This document shows positions 24,062 to 33,560 of a stretch of 48,717 nucleotides of DNA, in pieces. Position 1 is the first letter of the stretch; each line of letters opens with the position of its first letter. This DNA is from Lachnospiraceae bacterium (GTDB taxonomy: Bacteria > Bacillota > Clostridia > Lachnospirales > Lachnospiraceae), in the NCBI GenBank assembly GCA_024695575.1, contig JAILHY010000143.1, forward strand, positions 1 through 48,717, read 5' to 3'. The notes below the pieces were generated by a model. That model was not told the DNA's origin and did not search any database. It was given only the letters and a program-made list of their open reading frames with translations. The position numbers were made by a program, and so were the translations under genes.

Positions 24062-25264
24062 TCAATTATATTGCATGTCATTAAGCTTTTCAAGAGCGTG
24101 CTTCAATTCAAGCCCTTTCTTTCCTGCTTTAAATCTGCCTGCTCCCATGGAAACAACGATTTCCTGCTCTGTTAACATAAGACAGGTTCCAAGGAGTTCC
24201 ATTCCGGGCACTCCGCATTTTTCTCCCATCATATCAAGGGTAAAAGAATCCTCGTCAAGATTTGCTATGATCTTAAGCTCCGTTTCCGAGAAAGTTGCCA
24301 GTTTCTTTTGCAGGGGATCATCCTTGGTTTCAAGGCTTCGGACCTGTCGCATGATGCCGTATTTCTTAAGCACGTCCTGAATGAACAGCTGAACGTCCGA
24401 AACTACCGTAGCCCCCTGTCTTATGAGCTCGTTTGTGCCAAAAGAAGTGTGATCGCAGATCCGCCCGGGAACCGCATAGACTTCTCTACCCTGGTCAAGG
24501 GCGCAGTCAACGGTTATAAGGGTCCCGCTCTGTTCTTTTGCTTCAATTACGCACACAGCGTCGGACAGTCCTGAAATAAGCCTGTTTCGCATGGCAAAAT
24601 AGGGCTTTAAGGGCTGTGTTCCCGGTGGAAACTCGGAAAGGATCCCGCCTTTTTCTTCCAGGGCCCTATAGAGTTTAAGGGATTCCTTGGGGTAGATCAC
24701 GTCAACTCCACCGCCAAGGACTGCAAGGGAGTATCCGCCTGCCTCCACGGCACCTATCTGCGCCATGGAATCTATGCCCCTGGCCATTCCGCTTACCACT
24801 GCGATCCCGCTTGCCCCCGCCAGTTCTCCTATCCTGTGGGACACGCTCTCTCCGTATCCTGTGCAGCGCCTTGCTCCTATGACGGAAATCACCGGCATGT
24901 AATTACCCGGAAGTTCACCCTTTAAGAATATGGCAAGGGGCGGATCCTTTATTTCTTTAAGCATCACGGGATATTCCCTGTCGGTTATGGGGATCATCCT
25001 GATATCAGATGAAAGCATCCGCTCGTAATCCTCCATGAGGCTCTTTTCTTTTGTAGTCCAGCGGATCTTTGCGATCTGAAGCTCCGTAAATAGTCCCGTA
25101 CTCCTTAGTTCCTCTTCGGAAGCCGCGAAAACCTCCTTTAAAGAGCCGTAGTAATTCTGCATCTGATTGAACTTATCCAAAGAAATGTCGTTAATCACCG
25201 CAAGTCTGTAGTAATTCCTTGCTTCCTCGCAAGGATCCATTTTATATGCATTTTCAAAAATCAT
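24062..25264 (-). CDS. dprA: DNA processing protein DprA/Smf
   Basis: Rossmann core PVISVIGARRCTGYGESVSHRIGELAGASGIAVVSGMARGIDSMAQIGAVEAGGYSLAVLGGGVDVIYP...AMRNRLISGLSDAVCVIEAKEQSGTLITVDCALDQGREVYAVPG. Confidence 0.97.
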   Translation of the reverse strand: MIFENAYKMDPCEEARNYYRLAVINDISLDKFNQMQNYYGSLKEVFAASEEELRSTGLFTELQIAKIRWTTKEKSLMEDYERMLSSDIRMIPITDREYPVMLKEIKDPPLAIFLKGELPGNYMPVISVIGARRCTGYGESVSHRIGELAGASGIAVVSGMARGIDSMAQIGAVEAGGYSLAVLGGGVDVIYPKESLKLYRALEEKGGILSEFPPGTQPLKPYFAMRNRLISGLSDAVCVIEAKEQSGTLITVDCALDQGREVYAVPGRICDHTSFGTNELIRQGATVVSDVQLFIQDVLKKYGIMRQVRSLETKDDPLQKKLATFSETELKIIANLDEDSFTLDMMGEKCGVPGMELLGTCLMLTEQEIVVSMGAGRFKAGKKGLELKHALEKLNDMQYN

Positions 25265-25270
25265 GTTATG

Positions 25271-26809
25271 TTAACCTCCCATATATTCCGGAAACCTGTA
25301 GCAGCTTGCTTCTGCCAGATGTTTCACCGTTACTGTCTCGTCGCCATCAAAGTCCGCTATGGTCCGTGCCACCCGTAATATCTTGTAAAAAGAACGCATG
25401 CTTAAATTCAGCCTTTCGTACATGGAATAGGCAAAATCCTTCTCCTCTCTGCCAAGAGGTATGTATTTGTCAGCCTTTGAAGAAGGAAGCAGGGCGTTAT
25501 ACTTAAAGTTTTCGTTTTTATATCTTTCTTTTTGCAGATCCATGGCGCGTATGACTCCGGCACGAAGCTCCGCCGTAGATATGTTTTCTTTCTTTACCAC
25601 TATGTCCTTAGGGTCCATTCTGTCCACTTCCACACAGATATCGATGCGATCCGCTATGGGGCCCGAGATCTTTGATAAATACCGCGAAATCTGGGGCTGT
25701 GAGCAGGTGCATCGGTTCCTGTCGGGGTAATATCCGCATGGGCAGGGATTCATGGCTCCCACCAACATAAACTTGGCGGGGTAGGTATAGGTTCTTTTGG
25801 CCCTTGATACCGTGATCTCCCCGTCTTCCAGGGGCTGTCTTAACATATCAAGGGTCTCTCGTTTAAATTCGGGCATTTCGTCAAGGAACAATATCCCTCT
25901 GTGGGACAAAGAAACCAGTCCCGGCTTGGCGCTCTGACCGCCGCCCACGATTGCCTGGGGACTTGCGCCGTGATGGGGTCCGAAAAAGGGTCTTTCCGTC
26001 ATGAATGGGAGTCTTCCGTCGAGTTTGCCGGAAACAGAATAAACAGAAGTTACTTCGAGACTTTCTTCATAAGATAGAGGTGGTAAAATACCGGGAATAC
26101 GCTTTGCTATAAGGGATTTGCCTGTGCCGGGCGGCCCTATCAGTATAAGGTGATGCATTCCTGCTGCCGCTATGGCTGCTGCCCTTTTGACACCTTCCTG
26201 GCCGGAAACATCCGCAAAATCGGGAATGTCCCTGTTCTCCGTGACCATTCCGCCGCTGCCTCTTTCATAAGGCGGGAATTCCTTCGGAAGATATTCCGCA
26301 GGGCATTCAAGGAACCTTATGTATTCGGATAAGGAATCCATGGGGATTATCTCGATATCCTTGATTAAGCCTGCCTCCGGAGCGTTGATCCTTGGGACAA
26401 TGACCCGTTTGAAGCCTTTTTCTTTTGCAAAACGAACAATTGGAAGAACGCCCCGTACGGGAAGGACCTTACCATCCAAAGAAAGCTCTCCCAGGATCAG
26501 CGCCTCATCCGGATCAAAATCTCTGATACGCTCCATAGTTCCCATGATCCCCGTAGCAATAGCAAGATCGAATCCCGCCCCTTCCTTGTGCTCGTCCGCA
26601 GGAGACAGATTGATGATAACGCGGCCTGATGGGCAGGAAACGCCGCAATTCTTTAAAGCTACGCGTACCCGGTCTTTGGCTTCTTTTACATCGCTTCCCG
26701 CAAGGCCGATTATATCGATACCGGGAAGTCCCGCGGAAGAATCCACCTCCACAGTGATAAGATCACCGAATACGCCGCCTACTCTGCCGGAGTAAACCTT
26801 GTAAACCAT
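25271..26809 (-). CDS. comM: YifB/ComM-family Mg-chelatase-like AAA ATPase
   Basis: GLPGIDIIGLAGSDVKEAKDRVRVALKNCG...LIGPPGTGKSLIAKRIPGILPPLSYEESLEVTSVYSVSG...AMNPCPCGYYPD. Confidence 0.97.
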   Translation of the reverse strand: MVYKVYSGRVGGVFGDLITVEVDSSAGLPGIDIIGLAGSDVKEAKDRVRVALKNCGVSCPSGRVIINLSPADEHKEGAGFDLAIATGIMGTMERIRDFDPDEALILGELSLDGKVLPVRGVLPIVRFAKEKGFKRVIVPRINAPEAGLIKDIEIIPMDSLSEYIRFLECPAEYLPKEFPPYERGSGGMVTENRDIPDFADVSGQEGVKRAAAIAAAGMHHLILIGPPGTGKSLIAKRIPGILPPLSYEESLEVTSVYSVSGKLDGRLPFMTERPFFGPHHGASPQAIVGGGQSAKPGLVSLSHRGILFLDEMPEFKRETLDMLRQPLEDGEITVSRAKRTYTYPAKFMLVGAMNPCPCGYYPDRNRCTCSQPQISRYLSKISGPIADRIDICVEVDRMDPKDIVVKKENISTAELRAGVIRAMDLQKERYKNENFKYNALLPSSKADKYIPLGREEKDFAYSMYERLNLSMRSFYKILRVARTIADFDGDETVTVKHLAEASCYRFPEYMGG

Positions 26810-26909
26810 ATCATATTCCTTTCAAGTACTGTTAATCATTGCTGAAAATACGGACCGACCGGCCCTTCTGAATATCAGAATTTTCAGATGCAGTGTTCAT
26901 TATAAGCAA

Positions 26910-26947
26910 AAAGAAAAGAGGATGTCAAGCCTAAACTTTACATCCTC
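26910..26947 (-). terminator. Rho-independent terminator of the GGDEF/EAL gene
   Basis: Minus GAGGATGT-aaagtttaggcttg-ACATCCTC-TTTTCTTTTT. Confidence 0.8.
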
Positions 26948-26954
26948 TCAAATA

Positions 26955-29909
26955 CTATTCTTTTCTGACGCCCACCAAAATGCGCTTTTCGCCGTCTTCT
27001 TTCGTCATTACGGCTTTTAATCGAACCGGCACGGGCTTTCCTTCTATCATGAGCCTGTAGGTTATGGAGTAAACTTCCCCGCTTTCAAGCTTCTCCATGA
27101 TCTTTTCCTTGGTGAACTCACTTAAGAATCTGTCACAGTCATCCTTGTGTATGACTTTCTTTATCTCCTGTCTGGAATCGGTAAAGAAATCCGCTCCGCT
27201 TGTGGCGACATTAAGGTTATCAAAGGTATCGGTGGAGTTGAACTGGTAATAGTTTTCACTCTCCGGATCCACAGCAAAGAAACTGAAATAGTCTCCCGCT
27301 ATGGCCATGATACGCGAGTACATCTGCTGTTCCTTCTTGGCACGCTCAAGCTCATGCTGCTGGCGAAGCTGGGTATCGACGTTTGTAACACCTATGATGA
27401 TGTTCTTTTTCTCACGGCCCATGTAAATAGCCTTAAGGTTCACATAGATGGGGCCATCGTACTCCACAAGTCTGTAGGTTATGGTAAAAGAACCGAACTT
27501 TTCAATGGAATCAACCACATTTTCCTTGGTAAACCGGGAAATAAAAGTCTCTCTGTCCTCGGGATAAAGGAATGCAAGCGCATCTTCCCTTGCAGTTTCA
27601 AAGAAGTCGTTACCCCTCCTCTCCACTGCAATGCGCTCATTTTTGGAATCCGGTCTGTAAGCGATAAATTCCTCGGTCTCAAGATTAACGGTATACATAT
27701 CGATGTAATCCGTGGAAAGAGCCTTGGCTGCATAGGCGTAGTTCAGAGTATCCGCTGCAGTCATGTCCTCGGTGATACCAAGTACAACCACCAGCATTGC
27801 CGAAGCATTGTTGACGGGATTAACGGAAATGCGCCTTATGAGGGTATGCAGTATCTTTCCGTCCTGAGTCTTCTGATCCGATAAGAGCTGTCCGCCTTCT
27901 TTTGCACATTTAAGAATATCCTTTAAGAAGGAAGCTGCAGGGCTTCTGAGGATATCCGTAATCTTAGCTTCGGAATATACTCCCGGAATGGAATAACAAT
28001 TCTCGATATGCTTACGGTATGACTGGTTGGCACGCCTTATAAACAGCCTGTTTCCGTCTATCTCTGCTATGGACATGGGAAGGGTATCAAAGAAATCTGC
28101 GAAACCGCCCTCATCACCCACGCTTAAAGAAAGATCGTAAAGATTTACTTTACCTATCTCGCTGTAATACTCTGTTTCGTCGGGATTTTCAAAGCCGATC
28201 TGTGAGCCTTCCTCATAACGCTTAAAGATATCATCAACCGGAATGGGCTTGCAGTAATGATATCCCTGAAGCTTGGTGCAGCCGATCTCCTTTAAGAACT
28301 CAGCCTGTTCCTCGGATTCAACACCTTCGACGACGGTATCGATACCAAGGCTTGCAGCCATCTTAACAAGTCCGCCTATAATGAGCTTGCTGCTTGGATT
28401 TGTCTCAAACTGCCTTATGAACATCATGTCAAGCTTAAGGGTATCAAAGGGAATGTTCATCAGAATGTCGGGACTTGAATAACCGCTTCCGAAATCATCC
28501 ATCCATACCTTGAATCCAAGCTTGTGGAACCTTTCCACCTGCTCCTTCATGTAGTCAAGGTTACCGGCGAGAACGCTTTCCGTAATCTCGATGGTTATAA
28601 GGCTCCTTGAAATGCCGGATTCGTCCACCCTTCGGCGGATCTCCTCCACCACGTCACAGGCAGCGAAATCAAGCCGGGATATGTTGATGGAGCAAGGCAC
28701 CAGAAAAAGGCCTGCAAAAGCAAGTCTGCGCATCTTTAAAAGTACCTGCTCAAGGATATAAAGATCAAGTTTATATATAAGACCCGCATCCTCCAATACA
28801 GGGATAAACTCTGCAGGAGAAAGAAAACCGTTCCTTGGATCGATCCAGCGGGCAAGAGCTTCTTCGTCGCAGACACGACCGTTGGCGCCCCTTACTATAG
28901 GCTGATAATAAGCCTTTATCCAGTTTTCCCGCATGGCCTGATCAAAATGATCGACGATGTATTGCTTCTTTTTGATCTCCATGAAGAGATCCTGGCTGAA
29001 AACGGCATACTCCGAATCCGTACCCTTGGTAATGTTATCGCATACCATCTTGGCCCGGTCACAGGCTATACCGATGCTGGCTTCACCAATCCTGTCAGGA
29101 TAGATGCCCGCACGCACCGGAAGGCTGTTTCCCTTATTAAGCTTCTTTGCATCTTCTAAGAGGTTTTTAACGATCTTTTCTGCGTCTGATTCGAGACAGA
29201 AGGCCACAAAACGATCGCCGCCAAGACGCCCGCAGTTGCCGTCTGAGAAGTGGTTTACCATAAGCTTCGCCATATCGATAAGAAGCTTGTCACCTTCGGC
29301 AAACCCGAATTTTAAGTTATAACCTTTCATACCGCTGAAGTTTAAGAAAACCACTGCGGTATCCTGTCCTTTTTCGTGATAATTGCGCCTTTTAGCCTCT
29401 GCCAGCTCAAAGAAGTGGTTAAGCCCCGGAAGACCTGTCAGATGATCGTATTCGCTCTTAAGCTCGCTGCTGTAACGATCTTCCTCATCCTTTATGGCCT
29501 TGTCAAAAATGTCTCCGGATTCCTCATCAAATGGGCCTTCATCGGAATACCACACGTAAGCAAGCTTCTCCCCTGTTTTGGTAAAAATATGCTTGCCTCT
29601 TGCACGCACCAGATGATAGCTTCCGTCAATGAGAGTACGATAAACCACATCATATCCCGATGAACGGGCCGCAAATCTGATGGCAGCATCGGTGATCCTT
29701 GGAATATCGTCAGGATGCGCATCACGATACATGTTGTTATCCATGAGGTCGTAGGTTTCGGCACGATCAGTAAATCCAAAAAGTTCCATGAACCCGGCCG
29801 AAAGCGCGATGGTCACCACCTTACGATCAACATACTGGTAGACTCCGAAGGGTATGCAATTTTCTTCCAAAGCTGCAAGCTCTGAGTCGCTGTAATGATA
29901 CCTTTCCAT
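26955..29909 (-). CDS. PAS / degenerate GGDEF / EAL multidomain protein
   Basis: RLGGDRFVAF (non-canonical GGDEF); EALARW, EITESV, DDFGSGYSS, VVEGVESEEQ, LQGYHYCKPIP (EAL set). ATG at 29909. Confidence 0.92.
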   Translation of the reverse strand: MERYHYSDSELAALEENCIPFGVYQYVDRKVVTIALSAGFMELFGFTDRAETYDLMDNNMYRDAHPDDIPRITDAAIRFAARSSGYDVVYRTLIDGSYHLVRARGKHIFTKTGEKLAYVWYSDEGPFDEESGDIFDKAIKDEEDRYSSELKSEYDHLTGLPGLNHFFELAEAKRRNYHEKGQDTAVVFLNFSGMKGYNLKFGFAEGDKLLIDMAKLMVNHFSDGNCGRLGGDRFVAFCLESDAEKIVKNLLEDAKKLNKGNSLPVRAGIYPDRIGEASIGIACDRAKMVCDNITKGTDSEYAVFSQDLFMEIKKKQYIVDHFDQAMRENWIKAYYQPIVRGANGRVCDEEALARWIDPRNGFLSPAEFIPVLEDAGLIYKLDLYILEQVLLKMRRLAFAGLFLVPCSINISRLDFAACDVVEEIRRRVDESGISRSLITIEITESVLAGNLDYMKEQVERFHKLGFKVWMDDFGSGYSSPDILMNIPFDTLKLDMMFIRQFETNPSSKLIIGGLVKMAASLGIDTVVEGVESEEQAEFLKEIGCTKLQGYHYCKPIPVDDIFKRYEEGSQIGFENPDETEYYSEIGKVNLYDLSLSVGDEGGFADFFDTLPMSIAEIDGNRLFIRRANQSYRKHIENCYSIPGVYSEAKITDILRSPAASFLKDILKCAKEGGQLLSDQKTQDGKILHTLIRRISVNPVNNASAMLVVVLGITEDMTAADTLNYAYAAKALSTDYIDMYTVNLETEEFIAYRPDSKNERIAVERRGNDFFETAREDALAFLYPEDRETFISRFTKENVVDSIEKFGSFTITYRLVEYDGPIYVNLKAIYMGREKKNIIIGVTNVDTQLRQQHELERAKKEQQMYSRIMAIAGDYFSFFAVDPESENYYQFNSTDTFDNLNVATSGADFFTDSRQEIKKVIHKDDCDRFLSEFTKEKIMEKLESGEVYSITYRLMIEGKPVPVRLKAVMTKEDGEKRILVGVRKE

Positions 29910-29999
29910 TTTTAACCCCCAACCCGTTATTATCCGGGCACAATTATTCACACTCAATTATAACAATACAGCGAAATGAAGTATTAAAAAAGCTCTGAT

Positions 30000-31109
30000 T
30001 TATTTGATAAAATGACCTGTCACATAGTTTTCAAGATCAAGGCCCTGTTCGGTTAACATAACTCTGTCACCGGCAACCTGTATCAAGTCCTCCGACTTAA
30101 GTTTATCTATGGCTCCCGGAAACTCCGTATCTATGTCCGCACCGAAATTCTCCTTAAACTCCGCGGCGGATATTCCTTCGGTCATGCGAAGCCCAAGGAA
30201 CATGAACTCTTCCATCCTGCCGTTTCGATCAAGCACCTCGGTTTCCTCGGTAAAGTCCCCCGCAACATACTTATCCAGATCCCTGTGTTTCTGGTATCTA
30301 ACCTCCTCATAAAAAGAAGCCGCAGCGATACCGAATCCAAGATATGGCCTGCGGGTCCAGTATCCGATGTTATGCCGGCACTCACAGCCTCTCCTGGCAT
30401 AATTGGAGATCTCGTACCTGTGATATCCTGCGCTCTCTAATATCCTGCCGGTTTCACGGTACATCTCTCTATCCTCATCCTCGGAAGGAAGGCCGAGACC
30501 GTCTTTATACCGGTCATAAAAGGGTGTCCCCTCTTCGATTATGAGGGAATAAGCGCTGATGTGTTCAGGATTAAGGGCTGTTACCTTGTGAAGGGTATCG
30601 GAAAGAGACTTTGCAGTCTGACCGGGGATTCCTGTCATGATGTCAATGTTTATGTTATGTAAACCTGCTTTTCGGGCATTTTCGTATGTAGTCAGGAAAT
30701 CCTCATACCTGTGCACCCTGGAAAGGGTCTTAAGTTCCTCATTATCAGCCGCCTGAAGGCCGATACTAAGCCTGTTAAATCCGGCTTCTTTGTACTCTAC
30801 AAGCTTATCAAAAGAAGCCGAGTTGGGATTTGCTTCAAGGGTGATCTCCGCGTCATCCTTTACCTTAAATTCAGCCCTTATGGTATCAAGGGTCTCGGTA
30901 ATGAAATGGGCCTCCGGGAATGTGGGGGTTCCGCCTCCGAAAAAGATTGAATCCACCGGCAGACCACCATTGAATCTTGCGGATTTTTCTTTGATCTCCT
31001 CTTTAAGGCGTAAGAAATAGGGCCGAATCATTTCGGCCCTGTTGCATGAACAAAAATCGCAGTAATCGCATTTACGCACGCAAAAAGGGACGTGCACATA
31101 TATTTCCAT
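30000..31109 (-). CDS. hemW: HemW-like radical SAM protein
   Basis: MEIYVHVPFCVRKCDYCDFCS...IFFGGGTPTFPE...NINIDIMTGIPGQT. Confidence 0.93.
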   Translation of the reverse strand: MEIYVHVPFCVRKCDYCDFCSCNRAEMIRPYFLRLKEEIKEKSARFNGGLPVDSIFFGGGTPTFPEAHFITETLDTIRAEFKVKDDAEITLEANPNSASFDKLVEYKEAGFNRLSIGLQAADNEELKTLSRVHRYEDFLTTYENARKAGLHNINIDIMTGIPGQTAKSLSDTLHKVTALNPEHISAYSLIIEEGTPFYDRYKDGLGLPSEDEDREMYRETGRILESAGYHRYEISNYARRGCECRHNIGYWTRRPYLGFGIAAASFYEEVRYQKHRDLDKYVAGDFTEETEVLDRNGRMEEFMFLGLRMTEGISAAEFKENFGADIDTEFPGAIDKLKSEDLIQVAGDRVMLTEQGLDLENYVTGHFIK

Positions 31110-31110
31110 A

Positions 31111-32919
31111 TTATTTGTCATCATCAAGTTTAAGAACGCTCATGAAGGCTTTCTGAGGTATTTCCACGTTACCTACCTGGCGCATACGCTTCTTACCTTC
31201 CTTCTGCTTCTCCAGAAGTTTCTTTTTACGTGTGATATCACCGCCGTAACACTTGGCAAGTACGTCCTTACGCATGGCCTTAACTGTTTCTCTTGCTATG
31301 ATCTTGCCGCCGATAGCCGCCTGAATCGGGATCTCAAACAGGTGTCTCGGAATCTCGTCCTTTAACTTCTCGCACATCTTTCTTCCGCGCTCATAAGCCG
31401 AATCCTTGTGCACGATAAAGGAAAGAGCGTCCACTTCCTCGCGGTTAATAAGGATATCAAGCTTGACCATCTCGGACTGCTCGTAGCCTTTAAGCTCATA
31501 GTCAAAGCTTGCATAGCCTCTGGATCTTGATTTGAGTGCGTCAAAGAAATCGTAGATGATCTCGTTAAGAGGAAGCTCGTACTTTAAAAGTGCTCTGGTT
31601 TCCTCAATATATTCCATGCTCACGTATCTGCCGCGGCGCTCCTGACAAAGTTCCATAATGGAGCCCACGAAGTCCTTGGTCACCATGATCTCGGCGTTGA
31701 CTATGGGTTCCTCCATAAAGTCGATCTCCGTAGGTGAGGGAAGGTTGGTGGGGTTGGTAAGCTCGATCTCGGAGCCGTCGGTCTTGTGAACCTTGTAAAC
31801 TACGCTGGGTGCGGTGGTCACAAGATCAAGGTCATATTCTCTCTCAAGGCGTTCCTGAATGATCTCTAAATGAAGAAGGCCTAAGAATCCGCATCTGAAA
31901 CCGAATCCGAGAGCCACCGAGGTCTCCGGCTCGTAAAATAAAGAAGCATCGTTTAACTGTAATTTCTCAAGTGCATCACGAAGATCGGGATACTTGGCTC
32001 CGTCCGCGGGATAAACACCGCAGTAAACCATGGGTTGAACCTTCTTGTAACCTGGAAGAGGTTCGCTGCAGGGCTTGTTGTTATCCGTAACGGTATCACC
32101 TACCGCAGTGTCCCGAACGTTCTTGATGGAAGCGGTGATATAACCTACCTCGCCTGCCTTAAGCTCTTCGCAGGGAAGGAACTGTCCTGCACCGAAATAT
32201 CCGACTTCAACAACTTCCTCAACGGCACCGGTAGCCATCATCCTGATGGTGGTACCCTTCTTTACGCGACCGTTTACGACTCTTACGAAAACTATTACGC
32301 CCTTGTAGGAATCGTACAGTGAATCAAAAATAAGGGCCTGAAGAGGGTCATCCGCTGATCCGCCGGGAGCGGGGATCTTCTCAACTATTGCCTCCAGAAC
32401 CTGATCGATATTGATGCCGTTCTTGGCGCTTATCAAAGGCGCATCCTCGGCCTCGATACCGATAACATCCTCTATTTCCTTAATAACCTTCTCGGGCTCT
32501 GCGCTGGGAAGGTCGATCTTGTTGATAACGGGAAAAACATCCAGGTCGTGGTCAAGGGCAAGGTATACGTTAGCAAGAGTCTGAGCCTCAACACCCTGGG
32601 CTGCATCAACTACAAGGATTGCTCCGTCGCAGGCTGCAAGGGAACGGCTGACTTCGTAGTTAAAGTCCACATGGCCGGGAGTATCGATTAGATTGAAGAT
32701 ATACTCCTCGCCGTTCTTAGCCTTGTATACGGTACGAACGGTCTGTGCCTTGATGGTAATGCCGCGCTCTCTTTCAAGGTCCATGTTGTCAAGGACCTGC
32801 GCCTGCATCTCACGGCTTGTAAGAAGGCCGGTCTGCTCTATGATACGATCGGCAAGTGTTGATTTGCCGTGATCGATGTGGGCGATGATACAAAAATTGC
32901 GAATGTGATTCTGATCCAT
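31111..32919 (-). CDS. lepA: Elongation factor 4 (LepA)
   Basis: [31 protein letters not shown]...[36 protein letters not shown]...; LepA C-terminus. Confidence 0.98.
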   Translation of the reverse strand: MDQNHIRNFCIIAHIDHGKSTLADRIIEQTGLLTSREMQAQVLDNMDLERERGITIKAQTVRTVYKAKNGEEYIFNLIDTPGHVDFNYEVSRSLAACDGAILVVDAAQGVEAQTLANVYLALDHDLDVFPVINKIDLPSAEPEKVIKEIEDVIGIEAEDAPLISAKNGINIDQVLEAIVEKIPAPGGSADDPLQALIFDSLYDSYKGVIVFVRVVNGRVKKGTTIRMMATGAVEEVVEVGYFGAGQFLPCEELKAGEVGYITASIKNVRDTAVGDTVTDNNKPCSEPLPGYKKVQPMVYCGVYPADGAKYPDLRDALEKLQLNDASLFYEPETSVALGFGFRCGFLGLLHLEIIQERLEREYDLDLVTTAPSVVYKVHKTDGSEIELTNPTNLPSPTEIDFMEEPIVNAEIMVTKDFVGSIMELCQERRGRYVSMEYIEETRALLKYELPLNEIIYDFFDALKSRSRGYASFDYELKGYEQSEMVKLDILINREEVDALSFIVHKDSAYERGRKMCEKLKDEIPRHLFEIPIQAAIGGKIIARETVKAMRKDVLAKCYGGDITRKKKLLEKQKEGKKRMRQVGNVEIPQKAFMSVLKLDDDK

Positions 32920-33010
32920 ATATATATGCAAACTCCAATATATGATAGTATTTATGAATATGATTGATATGTTCAAATTTAACAAGTTACATGATATCAG
33001 AAAAAAACTG

Positions 33011-33039
33011 TTGACACAAGGCTTCTTTTCGACTACTAT
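33011..33039 (+). promoter_or_regulatory. rpsT promoter
   Basis: TTGACA-N17-TACTAT. Confidence 0.7.
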
Positions 33040-33118
33040 ATTTGAGTGCGTATATTAAATCGTCCGTGTCCGGATTAACATACGCCTGATTGATTTGATA
33101 TTATATGGAGGTGTAGTC

Positions 33119-33382
33119 TTGGCAAACATTAAATCTGCAAAGAAGCGTATTCTTGTAAACGAGACAAAGGCTGCTCGTAACAAAGCCATCAAGTCCGGAG
33201 TTAAGACCGCTGTAAAGAAGGTTTATGCTGCTATTGACGCCAATGATCAGGCTGCTGCAAAGGAAGCTTTAGTTAATGCTACTTCCGTTATGGATAAAGC
33301 TTGCCACAAGGGTGTTTATCACAAGAACACTGTAGCAAGAAAGGTATCCCGCCTGAGCGTTGCAGTTAATCAGATGGCATAA
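33119..33382 (+). CDS. rpsT: 30S ribosomal protein S20
   Basis: TTG start after GGAGGTG SD: MANIKSAKKRILVNETKAARNKAIKSGVKTAVKKV.... ORF-track start at 33095 is upstream of the SD. Confidence 0.97.
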   Translation: MANIKSAKKRILVNETKAARNKAIKSGVKTAVKKVYAAIDANDQAAAKEALVNATSVMDKACHKGVYHKNTVARKVSRLSVAVNQMA

Positions 33383-33406
33383 TCGGACTAACGATACAAA
33401 ATATTA

Positions 33407-33446
33407 AAACCCTGCTTGTACCCGTCATGCAAGCAGGGTTTTTTAT
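33407..33446 (+). terminator. rpsT terminator (possibly bidirectional)
   Basis: aaaaccctgcttg-loop-caagcagggttttttatt. Confidence 0.9.
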
Positions 33447-33452
33447 TACGCG

Positions 33453-33560
33453 GTGACTATAGTCGCACCCTTAACAGGGTGTGACAGAAGGAGAGCCACC
33501 GCATCAGAAATCAGCTTCGCTGATAGCGGTGGCCTACGTCATATCCCTGCGGGATATGAC
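33453..33560. repeat. Cluster of palindromic hairpins between convergent rpsT and EAL gene
   Basis: GACTATAGTC; CACCCT-taac-AGGGTG; GCCACCGC...ATCAGC-ttc-GCTGAT...GCGGTGGC; GTCATATCCC-tgc-GGGATATGAC. Confidence 0.7.

Noticed and set aside
27147-27884. 245-aa plus-strand ORF
   Set aside because: Antisense shadow of the GGDEF/EAL/PAS gene; no SD or family signature, and the opposite frame has clear domain motifs.
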